DNA of 64,000 nt from Streptomyces sp. NBC_00178 (GTDB taxonomy: Bacteria > Actinomycetota > Actinomycetes > Streptomycetales > Streptomycetaceae), in NCBI RefSeq assembly GCF_036206005.1, contig NZ_CP108143.1, positions 6,291,501 through 6,355,500 of the forward strand, in the 5' to 3' direction. Position numbers and translations under genes: made by a program. This document shows positions 32,648 to 41,837 of this stretch, piece by piece. Within the stretch, counting starts at the first letter, position 1; every line of letters begins with the position of its first letter. The notes below the pieces were generated by a model, which searched no databases, was not told where the DNA came from, and saw nothing but the letters and a program-made list of their open reading frames with translations.

Positions 32648-34723
32648 TCAGACGGGGGCCGACACGTGGGCCGTCGAGGGCCCCAGCTCCTGCGCCAGGT
32701 CCTCTGCGAGGAGCCTCTTGCCGATCACGTCGACCGCGGCCCGCAGCTCCCGGTCCCCGGGCTGCGCACCGTCCTCGGCGAGGCGCTGGTTCAGCCAGCG
32801 TCCCCAGGTCGCGGACAGTGTCGCCGCCTCCCGCCGTCCCGCCGCCGTATGGGTGAAGAGCCGGCCGTCCCCGGTGAGGTAGCCCTCCTCGATCATGCGG
32901 TCGAACACCGGCACCAGGACCTCCGGCGGAATCCGGTGCCGGGTGGCGATGAGTCCCAGTCCCGCGTGGCCCACCATGCGGGTGAAGAAGTCGACCTGCA
33001 TCACCGCCCAGGCACCCGCCATGTCGAGCCGGGTGTCGGACTCGTCCACGATCCGCCGGGCGGTGTCGGGGCCCGCCCGGTGCAGGATCCTGGCGACGGA
33101 CGACTGCAACAGGCTCGCCGCGTCCCCCGGGCCCGGCTGGGCGAAGCCGTCACCCATGTCGGTCGAGCCCGCCCGTGCGCTGTCGCGCAGCTTCACCTGT
33201 TTCAGGAACAGCGAGACGACGAACCCCAGCAGCGCCACCGGCACCGTCCACAGGAAGACGGTGTGCAGGGTGTCCGCGTAGGCCTGGGCCAGGGGCGCGG
33301 TCTGTGCGGCCGGAAGGGCGTGCACGGCCCTGGGGTTCTCCGCGACCCGGGCGAGCGTCGCCGGATCGCCGCCCGCCCGCGTGGCCTGCGCGACGCCCTG
33401 CGCCAGGTTCGGTCCCAGCGCGTTGGCGTAGATCGTGCCGAAGACGGCCGTGCCGAAGGAACTGCCCAGGGTGCGGAAGAAGGTCACACCCGACGTGGCC
33501 GTCCCCAGGTCCGTGTAGTCGACCGTGTTCTGCACGGCGATGGTCAGCACCTGCATCGACAGGCCGATGCCGACGCCGAGCACGAGCATGTACAGGGACT
33601 CCAGCCAGACCCCGCTGCCCGGGCCCATCCGGGAGAGCAGGTACAGCCCCGCGGCCATGACGAGGGAACCCATGACGGGGAACAGCCGGTAGTGGCCCGT
33701 CCTGCTCACGACGTTGCCGCTGAAGACCGAGGCGGCCAGGAGGCCCACGACCAGCGGCAGGGTACGCACGCCGGAGAGCGTGGCCGAGTCCCCGTCGACG
33801 TACTGCAGGTAGGTCGGCAGGTAGATCATCGCGCCGAGCATGGCGAAGCCCACGACGAAGCTCAGGATGGAGCAGACCGCGAACACCGGGTTTCGGAACA
33901 GCCGCATCGGCAGCATCGGCTCCTTCGCCCGGGTCTCGACGACGCAGAACAGCGCCAGGGAGACGAGACCGCCGGCGAACAGGGCGATGACGACGGGGGA
34001 GCCCCAGGCGTACTGGTTGCCGCCCCAGCTGGTGGCCAGGATCAGCGCGCCGGCTCCGGCCGCGACCAGCGCGATGCCCAGGTAGTCGATGACCGGCCGT
34101 CCCACCGCACGCACGGACGGGATGGTGCGGGCGGCCGCGATGACCACCACGATCGCGATCGGCACGTTGACGTAGAACGCCCAGCGCCAGGTCAGGTGGT
34201 CGGTGAACAGTCCGCCGAGCAGGGGACCGACCACGGTGGCGATGCCGAAGACCGCGCCGATCGCCCCCTGGTACTTGCCCCGCTCGCGCAGCGGGATCAC
34301 GTCGGCGATCAGCGCCATCGACGTCACCATCAGCCCGCCCGCGCCAATCCCCTGCAGGCCGCGCCAGATGATCAGCATCAGCATGTCCGGCGCCAGACCG
34401 CAGAGGAACGAGCCGGTGATGAAGACGACCGCCGAGATCTGGAAGATCAACTTCCGGCCGAAGAGGTCACCGAACTTGCCGACCAGCACCGTCGACACCG
34501 TCTCCGCCAGCAGATAGGCCGTCACGACCCACGACACGTGGTCCCCGCCGCCGAGGTCCGAGACGATCGTCGGGAGGGCCGTCCCGACGATCGTCTGGTC
34601 CAGAGCGGCGAGCAGGATACCGAGGACGATCGTGGCGAAGACGATGTTGCGGCGCCCGGGATCGAGAACGGGCGGCGCTGCGGCACTCTGCGCGGCGGGG
34701 GCCCTCTCGCTGGCAGTGGTCAC
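32648..34723 (-). CDS. DHA2-type MFS drug exporter with winged-helix-like tail
   Basis: Proton-driven exporter of 691 aa. The first ~510 residues form a 14-helix EmrB/QacA-type transporter: motif A near FGRKLIFQ, LAALDQTIVGTALPTI in helix 1, RGLQGIGAGGLMVT and motif C region AVFGIATVVGPLLGGLFTD. The last ~150 residues are soluble and resemble a MarR-like winged helix (VQVDFFTR region, IPPEVLVPVFDRMIEEGYLT and TGDGRLFTHTAAGRREA). This extension roughly matches fused exporters seen in Streptomyces. GTG start at 34723. No regulator gene is adjacent. Confidence 0.9.
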   Translation of the reverse strand: MTTASERAPAAQSAAAPPVLDPGRRNIVFATIVLGILLAALDQTIVGTALPTIVSDLGGGDHVSWVVTAYLLAETVSTVLVGKFGDLFGRKLIFQISAVVFITGSFLCGLAPDMLMLIIWRGLQGIGAGGLMVTSMALIADVIPLRERGKYQGAIGAVFGIATVVGPLLGGLFTDHLTWRWAFYVNVPIAIVVVIAAARTIPSVRAVGRPVIDYLGIALVAAGAGALILATSWGGNQYAWGSPVVIALFAGGLVSLALFCVVETRAKEPMLPMRLFRNPVFAVCSILSFVVGFAMLGAMIYLPTYLQYVDGDSATLSGVRTLPLVVGLLAASVFSGNVVSRTGHYRLFPVMGSLVMAAGLYLLSRMGPGSGVWLESLYMLVLGVGIGLSMQVLTIAVQNTVDYTDLGTATSGVTFFRTLGSSFGTAVFGTIYANALGPNLAQGVAQATRAGGDPATLARVAENPRAVHALPAAQTAPLAQAYADTLHTVFLWTVPVALLGFVVSLFLKQVKLRDSARAGSTDMGDGFAQPGPGDAASLLQSSVARILHRAGPDTARRIVDESDTRLDMAGAWAVMQVDFFTRMVGHAGLGLIATRHRIPPEVLVPVFDRMIEEGYLTGDGRLFTHTAAGRREAATLSATWGRWLNQRLAEDGAQPGDRELRAAVDVIGKRLLAEDLAQELGPSTAHVSAPV

Positions 34724-34778
34724 CCTCGCACCCTCACACCCGCCCCCGGCCCACGCATGCGGGCACGGGCCGGAAGGG

Positions 34779-35615
34779 TCAGCCGAGCAGGTCCCTCAGG
34801 GACGCCGTCATCCGGGCGACGAACGACTCGCGCACCTCGTCGGTGACCCGGTCGAGGGACAGGTACGGATTGAGGTCCTCCAGCTCGACGAGCAGCAGCT
34901 CGCCGTCGGCCGTCCGGCAGGCGTCCACCCGCTGGATGCCGTGCGTGAGGGTGTTCCACCGCACGAAGCGGCGGGCGAAGTCCAGGTCCGCCGCCCCGGC
35001 CGCGTACGGCTCCAGCACCCACCGCCGCTCCGGGTGCGGTGCGTGCAGGGCGTACTGGAAGTCGTGGTCCACGAAGTAGAAGGACACCTCGTAGCGGAAG
35101 TCGATCCGGGGCTGGACGAGCAGGCCGTCCCCGGCGTCCGCCGGGAGCTCCGGGCCCCGGGTGAAGCGCAGGCCCACCGAATCCGCGCCGAGCTTCGGCT
35201 TGACGACGTACTGCTCCGCGCGGGGCAGCAGCCCGAGGTCCTCGGCGCGGTCCACGGTCGGGATGACCGGGAAGCCGTCACGGCTCAGGTCGACCAGGTA
35301 CTGCTTGCCCGCCATGTCGCCGCGCCCGTCGAGCGTGTTGTAGACGCGTACGCCCGACTCGCGTGCCCTCGCCCGGAACGCGTCGTACGCCTCGCGGTAG
35401 TGGAGCACCGGACCGCTGTTGCGGACGACGGCCGCGTCGAACCGGTCGAGCAGGGCAGCCGCGTCCCGGGGGTGACAGAGCGCGATGTCGAAGGACTCGC
35501 GCAGGCGGGAGGTCAGGTGGATGTCCTCGTCGCAGTACCGCCGGCCGCGCGCCTCGTAGGCGAGATCCGTGACGAACAGGACGGAGGGACGGGGTCCGCC
35601 GGACGCGGTGCTCAC
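34779..35615 (-). CDS. ATP-grasp enzyme (RimK/glutathione-synthetase-like)
   Basis: ATP-grasp ligase of 278 aa. Typical elements are an N-terminal pre-ATP-grasp domain (SVLFVTDLAYEARGRRYCDE), a nucleotide-binding Lys block (QYVVKPKLGADSVGLRF), an acidic/QPRIDFRYEVSFYFV strand and the metal-binding LLVELEDLNPYLSLD. Such enzymes join a carboxylate to an amine or thiol; the substrate is unknown. GTG 35615 is chosen because GGGAG lies 5 nt upstream. It sits between a drug exporter and a P450, a setting that could belong to a small metabolite pathway. Confidence 0.85.
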   Translation of the reverse strand: MSTASGGPRPSVLFVTDLAYEARGRRYCDEDIHLTSRLRESFDIALCHPRDAAALLDRFDAAVVRNSGPVLHYREAYDAFRARARESGVRVYNTLDGRGDMAGKQYLVDLSRDGFPVIPTVDRAEDLGLLPRAEQYVVKPKLGADSVGLRFTRGPELPADAGDGLLVQPRIDFRYEVSFYFVDHDFQYALHAPHPERRWVLEPYAAGAADLDFARRFVRWNTLTHGIQRVDACRTADGELLLVELEDLNPYLSLDRVTDEVRESFVARMTASLRDLLG

Positions 35616-35721
35616 GGGTACTCCCAGGGGGTTCGGTATCGGGCGGTCGGTCAATAGGCTTGCTGACACTGCCCGTTCACGACCATGAAGCGCATCGATC
35701 TCTGCCCCACAGGAGTCACTC

Positions 35722-36948
35722 GTGTCCCAGGCGTCGTCACCGCCCGATATTCTCTCGCCCGCCTTCGCGGCCGATCCCTACGGGGCCTACCGGCAGATGC
35801 GCGAGAGCGCCCCCCTGATCCTGCACGAGGCCACGGGGAGTTACCTCGTCTCCCGCTACGAGGACGTCGAGCGCGTCTTCAAGGACAGGGCGCAGGAGTT
35901 CACGACCGAGAACTACGACTGGCAGCTGGAGCCGGTCCACGGACGTACGATCCTCCAGCTCAGCGGCCGGGAACACGCCGTACGGCGGGCCCTGGTCGCT
36001 CCGGCCTTCCGCGGCGCCGACCTCCAGGAGAAGTTCCTGCCGGTCATCGAACGCAACGCCCGCGAGCTCATCGACGGCTTCCGGCACACCGGGGAGGCCG
36101 ATCTCGTCGAGGACTTCGCGACCCGGTTCCCGGTCCTCGTCATCGCCGACATGCTCGGCCTGGACCGGGCGGACCACCAGCGTTTCCACGGCTGGTACAC
36201 CACGGTCATCGCCTTCCTGGGCAACCTCGCGGGAGATCCCGCGGTGGCGGCTGCCGGGGAGCGCACCCGGCGGGAGTTCGCCGAGTACATGATCCCGGTC
36301 ATCCGGCGGCGCAGGGAGGAACCGGGCGACGACCTGCTCTCCGCGCTCTGTGCCGCCGAGGTCGACGGCGTCCGGATGAGCGACGAGGACATCAAGGCGT
36401 TCTGCAGCCTCCTGCTCGCAGCCGGCGGGGAGACGACCGACAAGGCCATCGCCTCGCTCTTCGCCAACCTCCTGGCCCACCCCGAACAGCTCGTCGCCGT
36501 GCAGCGGGACCGGTCCCTGATCGACCGGGCCTTCGCGGAGACTCTGCGCCACACCCCGCCGGTGCACATGATCATGCGGCAGACGGCGAACGAGGTGGAG
36601 CTGTCCGGTGGCACCGTCCCGGCCGGTGCCACCGTCACCTGCCTCATCGGCTCGGCCAACCGGGACGAGGCCCGCTACGAGGACCCGGACCGTTTCGACC
36701 TGTTCCGCGAGGACCTGACCGGCACCACCGCCTTCTCGGCGGCGGCCGACCACCTGGCGTTCGCGCTCGGCCGGCACTTCTGCGTGGGGGCGCTGCTGGC
36801 GAGGGCCGAGGTCGAGACCGGAGTGAACCAGCTGCTCGACGCGATGCCCGGTCTCCGCCTGGCCGACGGCTTCAGCCCGGTCGAGCAGGGCGTCTTCACC
36901 CGGGGGCCGGCCTCGCTCCCCGTACGGTTCGACCCGGTGGCCACCTGA
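35722..36948 (+). CDS. Cytochrome P450
   Basis: Soluble bacterial P450 of 408 aa. All hallmark motifs are intact: I-helix LLAAGGETTDKA, K-helix ETLR at residues 273-276, and heme loop FALGRHFCVG with Cys354. It needs ferredoxin and reductase partners, none of which are nearby. GTG start 35722 (MSQASSPPDIL). It shares a hairpin with the convergent acyl-CoA dehydrogenase gene. Substrate unknown; steroid, terpenoid or fatty-acid-like molecules are possible from the neighbours. Confidence 0.93.
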   Translation: MSQASSPPDILSPAFAADPYGAYRQMRESAPLILHEATGSYLVSRYEDVERVFKDRAQEFTTENYDWQLEPVHGRTILQLSGREHAVRRALVAPAFRGADLQEKFLPVIERNARELIDGFRHTGEADLVEDFATRFPVLVIADMLGLDRADHQRFHGWYTTVIAFLGNLAGDPAVAAAGERTRREFAEYMIPVIRRRREEPGDDLLSALCAAEVDGVRMSDEDIKAFCSLLLAAGGETTDKAIASLFANLLAHPEQLVAVQRDRSLIDRAFAETLRHTPPVHMIMRQTANEVELSGGTVPAGATVTCLIGSANRDEARYEDPDRFDLFREDLTGTTAFSAAADHLAFALGRHFCVGALLARAEVETGVNQLLDAMPGLRLADGFSPVEQGVFTRGPASLPVRFDPVAT

Positions 36949-37005
36949 GGGGGCGGCGCCCCGAGATACGGTGGATGTCGCCCCGCAGCGGCCGGCCCCG
37001 CCCCC

Positions 37006-37009
<4 letters not shown>
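36945..37009. terminator. Long-arm hairpin shared by convergent P450 and acyl-CoA dehydrogenase genes
   Basis: CTGAGGGGGCGG (36945-36956) is exactly complementary to CCGCCCCCTCAG (36998-37009). The arms include both stop codons and enclose 41 nt with further GC-rich pairing. Confidence 0.5.
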
Positions 37010-38220
<1,211 letters not shown>

Positions 38221-38226
38221 GGGCGC

Positions 38227-38700
38227 TCAGGCCTTCGGGATGTCGAAGTAGCGGGTGAGGCCGGAGGCCAGGCCGACGTCGCCGGCTATCTTCAGCCTGC
38301 GCATCATGAACATCGTCACGGGGTTGCCGTTCCCGGAGACGAGCCGGAGGAAGTCGGCGTCGGCCATCACCAGGGTCGTCCGGGGCTCGGCCGCGGAGCG
38401 GCCCGCGCCGACCGTGCAGACGCCGTCGGCGATGGTGGTCTCGTAGACCTCGTCGCTCTCGCCCGTGATCCTCCAGCGGATCAGTGCCTCCAGCGGGCCG
38501 GCCGCCTCGGGGCGGAACTGCTGCCGCATCCGGCCGAAGACCTCGCTCAGCACGCGGGTGCGCAGGTCGCCGCGCATCACCTCGCCGAGCTCCTTCGTGG
38601 ACAGGCCCTTGACGATCCGTGCGAACTCCCCGGGGGAGACCGCGGCGAAGTCGAGCCCGGACAGTTCGCCGGTGAGGTCGCCCTTGCTGTGGTCGGGCAC
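38227..38700 (-). CDS. SCP2 sterol-carrier-like protein
   Basis: Protein of 157 aa with an SCP2-type lipid-binding domain (IRWRITGESDEVYETTIADG, TTLVMADADFLRLVSGNGNP and C-terminal MFMMRRLKIAGDVGLASGLT). The hydrophobic tunnel of this fold carries fatty acids, sterols or acyl-CoAs. GTG start at 38700, first gene of the pair with the acyl-CoA dehydrogenase, suggesting substrate delivery to it. Confidence 0.88.
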   Translation of the reverse strand: MPDHSKGDLTGELSGLDFAAVSPGEFARIVKGLSTKELGEVMRGDLRTRVLSEVFGRMRQQFRPEAAGPLEALIRWRITGESDEVYETTIADGVCTVGAGRSAAEPRTTLVMADADFLRLVSGNGNPVTMFMMRRLKIAGDVGLASGLTRYFDIPKA

Positions 38701-38709
38701 GCCAAATCC

Positions 38710-38740
38710 TTACTCCGGAGTAAACTTACTTCAGAGTAAG
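38710..38740 (-). promoter_or_regulatory. Tandem palindromes upstream of the SCP2-acyl-CoA dehydrogenase operon
   Basis: TTACTCCGGAGTAA (38710-38723) is a perfect 14-bp palindrome. A second copy, CTTACTTCAGAGTAAG (38725-38740), is imperfect only at the centre. The repeat units start 16 bp apart and end 10-40 bp before the GTG start at 38700, overlapping the likely promoter. This is the layout of a TetR-type operator bound by two dimers. No TetR gene is present in the window. Confidence 0.7.
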
Positions 38741-38769
38741 GTAAGGGTGCCGCAGGGTCTTCGCAAGCG

Positions 38770-39033
38770 TCACCAAGGGCCGCCCTGACGAACCGCGAGG
38801 AGCGGGTCATGGGCCGACAGCACCTTGTTGGCCCACGCGAGTTCGGACAGTGCCTGTTCCCGGTCGGCCTGGTCCTCGATGCCCAGCCTCGGCCCCCGGA
38901 ACCTGCGGACCTCGCGCGCGGCGCAGTCGGCGTCGAACTCCGCCTGCAGGATGTGCGGCGGGGTGCAGGCCCCGATGAGCGCGGCGACCCGGTCCGGGAT
39001 CGGCACGGGGACGAGGAGGTGCGAGGCGGTCAT
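38770..39033 (-). CDS. Small hypothetical protein
   Basis: Protein of 87 aa (MTASHLLVPVPIPDRVAALI at the N-terminus), probably soluble, with Leu/Ala-rich helices and no recognised domain. Its ATG 39033 has GAGGGA upstream, and its composition matches neighbouring genes. It lies alone between the palindromes and the PucR gene. The 610-aa frame running through it is not real, because most of that frame is antisense-phase shadow of the PucR gene. Confidence 0.65.
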   Translation of the reverse strand: MTASHLLVPVPIPDRVAALIGACTPPHILQAEFDADCAAREVRRFRGPRLGIEDQADREQALSELAWANKVLSAHDPLLAVRQGGPW

Positions 39034-39230
39034 GGGGGGTTCCCTCTCGGGTGGTCGGCCAGGAGGCGGTGCCGCGCGGTGACCTGTGGGCCACCGCTCC
39101 TCCATATGTACGGGACGCAGTTCCTGGTTTCTCGTTGAGAACGTCTCCGTGTCGCAACCGTTTGGGACTGACCGTCTATTTCGCATTACTTGGAGGTAAG
39201 TTGACGCCGTGCGTGACGTGTGATGCACCA

Positions 39231-40445
39231 TCAGTTGAGGTTCTGGCTGCCGCGCGCCCGTAACTGCAGTGCCCGCAGCACGGCCTCCGTGGCGAACCGG
39301 CTCTCGGGATCCGTCAGTTGCCCGCCGAAGATGGCCTCCAGGCTGCGCATCCGGTAGCGGACCGTCTGCGGGTGCACGTCCAGCAGCTCGCCCATCTGGG
39401 CAGCTGTGCCGCGGGTGTCGAGCCAGATCCGGAGCGTCTCGATCAGCCGCTCGCGCCGAGTGGTGCTGATCGAGGAGACCGCGGCCAGTTCGCGCTCGGC
39501 GAGCTGGTCCAGGAGGGCCGGGTCGGACAGGAGCCAGAGCGTGATGAGGTGGTCCTCGCAGCGCACGAAGGGGGTGCCCTCGATGACACCCGCGTCGACC
39601 AGTTCCAGAACCCGTCGGGCCCAGCGGATCGAGTCGGCCGCCGAGGCGGTCGGCACCGTCAGCCCGATCGCCGCGCCCCCGTTCGGGATCGTGCGTTCGA
39701 GCATCTGCCTGCGGTCCTCGTCGACGGCACCGGGGATGAGGAGGTGCGGCTGCGGGTCGCCCGGATCGATCAGCACGTCGTGGTCCGCGCTGATCCGGTC
39801 CAGGCCGGCCGGGGCGCGCACGGCGACGAGCGTGACCTGTTCGGGCAGTGCCCACCCGGTCTGCTCGCACAGCTCGGCGATGGCGCTGCGGGGCACCGGC
39901 CGGCCCGCCAGGACGAGGTGGAGCAGCTGGCGCCGCATGGCCTCGCTCTGTTCCCCCGACCGCGACTGCACCTCCAGGAAGCCTTCGCGTGAGAGCGTCT
40001 CCAGCTCGTCGACGTAGGCGAAGAGCGCGTCCGCGAAGCTCAGCATCAGCGACGGTGAGAAGTTGTACTTCCGGCCGACCTTCTTGGCCCGGCGCAGGGC
40101 GACGCGGGCGCCGAGGCGGTAGGCGCCCTGGAGCGTCTCCATGGTGCGGCCCTCGTAGGCCTCGAAACGGCCGAACCGGCGGCAGATGTCGTCGCGCAGC
40201 GGTGTGGCCGAGGTCGGTTCCGCGACGAGGTCGACGAACGCGGCGAGGCTCTGCTCCACACCCACCCGGATGGCCTGCCCGTTGGGCCCCCCGAGCAGAC
40301 GGGCGTACTCCGGATAGGCCCGGGTGACCTCGACGCCGATCTCCTTGATCAGGCTGGGGAGTTCGGGACGCATGATCGCGGCGAACTCCTGGGGGAGGGG
40401 ACCCAGCGGGTCGCCGGTGTCCAGCGGCTGGATGAGTCTCGGCAT
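39231..40445 (-). CDS. PucR-family transcriptional regulator
   Basis: Regulator of 404 aa with a C-terminal PucR-type helix-turn-helix (TAAQMGELLDVHPQTVRYRM then RSLEAIFG) preceded by a GGDEF-like sensory middle (LVAVRAPAGLDRISADHD, AIGLTVPTASAADSIRWARR) and an N-terminal helical domain. Such regulators in actinobacteria often control purine, lipid or amino-acid metabolism. ATG 40445 (MPRLIQPLDTGD) is chosen for GAGGGGA 6 nt upstream; ATG 40463 is possible. Target genes are not identified; the secreted-protein genes and the mce operon downstream on the other strand are candidates. Confidence 0.88.
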   Translation of the reverse strand: MPRLIQPLDTGDPLGPLPQEFAAIMRPELPSLIKEIGVEVTRAYPEYARLLGGPNGQAIRVGVEQSLAAFVDLVAEPTSATPLRDDICRRFGRFEAYEGRTMETLQGAYRLGARVALRRAKKVGRKYNFSPSLMLSFADALFAYVDELETLSREGFLEVQSRSGEQSEAMRRQLLHLVLAGRPVPRSAIAELCEQTGWALPEQVTLVAVRAPAGLDRISADHDVLIDPGDPQPHLLIPGAVDEDRRQMLERTIPNGGAAIGLTVPTASAADSIRWARRVLELVDAGVIEGTPFVRCEDHLITLWLLSDPALLDQLAERELAAVSSISTTRRERLIETLRIWLDTRGTAAQMGELLDVHPQTVRYRMRSLEAIFGGQLTDPESRFATEAVLRALQLRARGSQNLN

Positions 40446-41107
40446 GACCGTCCCCTCGCTCATCGGTGCCCTGTGTGGGTGAGGCGGTGGAGGGAAAGCG
40501 CTCCCACGGACCGATAGGTGTATACCAACATCGGCGCCGAAGATAGACCAAGTCGGGCGGGTGGCACACCGCCTGGACAAGATCGAAGTGCAAGGGGCAC
40601 ACATCGTGGCCCTGTTATGGGGTTCCGGTGCAGGTGGGGCGCTCCTGCTCACTTCCGGACAATGTTTTCGGCCTTATGCTCCTCGCGAGGCGCGTAAACG
40701 ACCTCCGAAGCCGGCCGCCACGGAACTCCGGGCCCCGGCGCTCCTACCCGGCCGGCTCTCCGGGGAGACGGCCGAAGCGGTGCCCGCCCCCGGTGCCGCG
40801 GACCGCGAAGATCCCGGTCCGGTGGCCTTCCTCCCCGAATTCTGCGCACCAAGTGACAAGTGCTCCGGGCGAATTAGTGACGTGCGGACGAGGAAACAAA
40901 CTCGCGGCACCAATCTTGACCGACGGCATTGTGTTCCAAGTTTCCCGCAAGTAACGTCACGCCCTGTCACAGAACGTGTGTGGCTGAAAGCGCAGCACGG
41001 CCCCCCACGCAACTCGGTTCATCGCGGCACTCCCTGCGCCTTTGCAGGAATTCGGGTGCTGTCCCCGCAGCAGTGCACCCGCATTGTTCGAATCGGAGGA
41101 AATCACT
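40446..41107. promoter_or_regulatory. Long control region between PucR and the secreted-protein genes
   Basis: No gene is evident in this 660-bp divergent region. It contains AT-richer patches, a TTGACC hexamer at 40916 and one copy of a repeated element, CACCAAGTGACAAGTG (40847-40862), shared with sites at 44393, 44884 and 44987. A partial relative, CTGTCACAG, lies near 40970. GGAGG for the next gene is at 41095. Confidence 0.5.
40847..40862 (+). repeat. GTGACAAG element, copy 1
   Basis: CACCAAGTGACAAGTG, itself built of overlapping CAAGTG units. The first 14 bases are identical, inverted, to copy 2 at 44393-44406, and GTGACAAGTG is identical to copy 3. It lies 246 bp before the first secreted-protein gene. 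Confidence 0.6.
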
Positions 41108-41743
41108 GTGCGCAACTCCCTCAGGAAGATCTCGGTAGCGGTCGGCGCCGCCACCGCCGCTGTCGCCCTCGGAGCCACCACCGCGACCGCCGGCGTCTCG
41201 GCCCCGACCTGGACCGTCGGTCCCAGCTCCCCGGAGACGTTCTCGGCTACCGCCGGCACCGTCACCCTCACCCTCAACGGCATCCCCATGACGTGTACGT
41301 CGTCCGCGGCCCAGGGCAACCTGGCATCGGCCGCCGGCACGACCAACGTGCAGGTCGGCACCATCGCTCCGCTGACCTGGAGCGGCTGCACCAGCCCGTT
41401 CGGCCCGGTGACCCCGACCGCCGACACGTCCACCCCGTGGAAGCTGAACGCCAACACCTACAGTGCCGGCGTCACCAGCGGATACATCAGCGGCATCAAG
41501 GCCACGCTCAAGGTGCTCACCTGCACCTTCACCGTGACGGGCAACGCCGCCGCCACCTACACCAACTCCACGGGCAAGCTGGCGGTCAGCAACAACGCCA
41601 CCTACAAGCTGACCGTCGCGACCGTCACCGCGGGCTGCGCGGGCATCGCGGCCGTGGGCAACAACCCGACCTACAGCGCCAGCTACAACGCTGTGACGCC
41701 GAGCGGCGGCACCACCAAGCCGACCATCGTCTACACCCCCTGA
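41108..41743 (+). CDS. Secreted protein of unknown function, first of three
   Basis: Protein of 211 aa. A signal peptide (RNSLRKISVAVGAATAAVAL, cleavage near ATTATAG) is followed by a Thr/Ser/Asn-rich beta-type sequence with four Cys likely in two disulfides (PMTCTSS, SGCTSPFG, VLTCTFTV, TAGCAGIA). No known family is recognised. GTG 41108 has GGAGG 8 nt upstream. The repeated TxxT and Thr-Ala alternation resembles all-beta envelope proteins. It precedes two other secreted proteins and the mce operon, and a GTGACAAG element lies upstream. Confidence 0.85.
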   Translation: MRNSLRKISVAVGAATAAVALGATTATAGVSAPTWTVGPSSPETFSATAGTVTLTLNGIPMTCTSSAAQGNLASAAGTTNVQVGTIAPLTWSGCTSPFGPVTPTADTSTPWKLNANTYSAGVTSGYISGIKATLKVLTCTFTVTGNAAATYTNSTGKLAVSNNATYKLTVATVTAGCAGIAAVGNNPTYSASYNAVTPSGGTTKPTIVYTP

Positions 41744-41837
41744 TCCGGCCTCCAGCCGGTAACGGGTGATCAGGGATCGCACGGCGGGCCCGCCCGCCGT
41801 GCGATCCGCGTCAGGCCGCCCCCGAGGGGCATCGTCG

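Noticed and set aside
31901..34846. 981-aa open frame on the plus strand
   Set aside because: Shadow of the YchJ and MFS genes in other frames; Arg/Asp-rich without motifs.
38770..40602. 610-aa open frame covering the small hypothetical gene and PucR gene
   Set aside because: Only the last 87 residues look protein-like; the rest is a shifted frame of the PucR gene.
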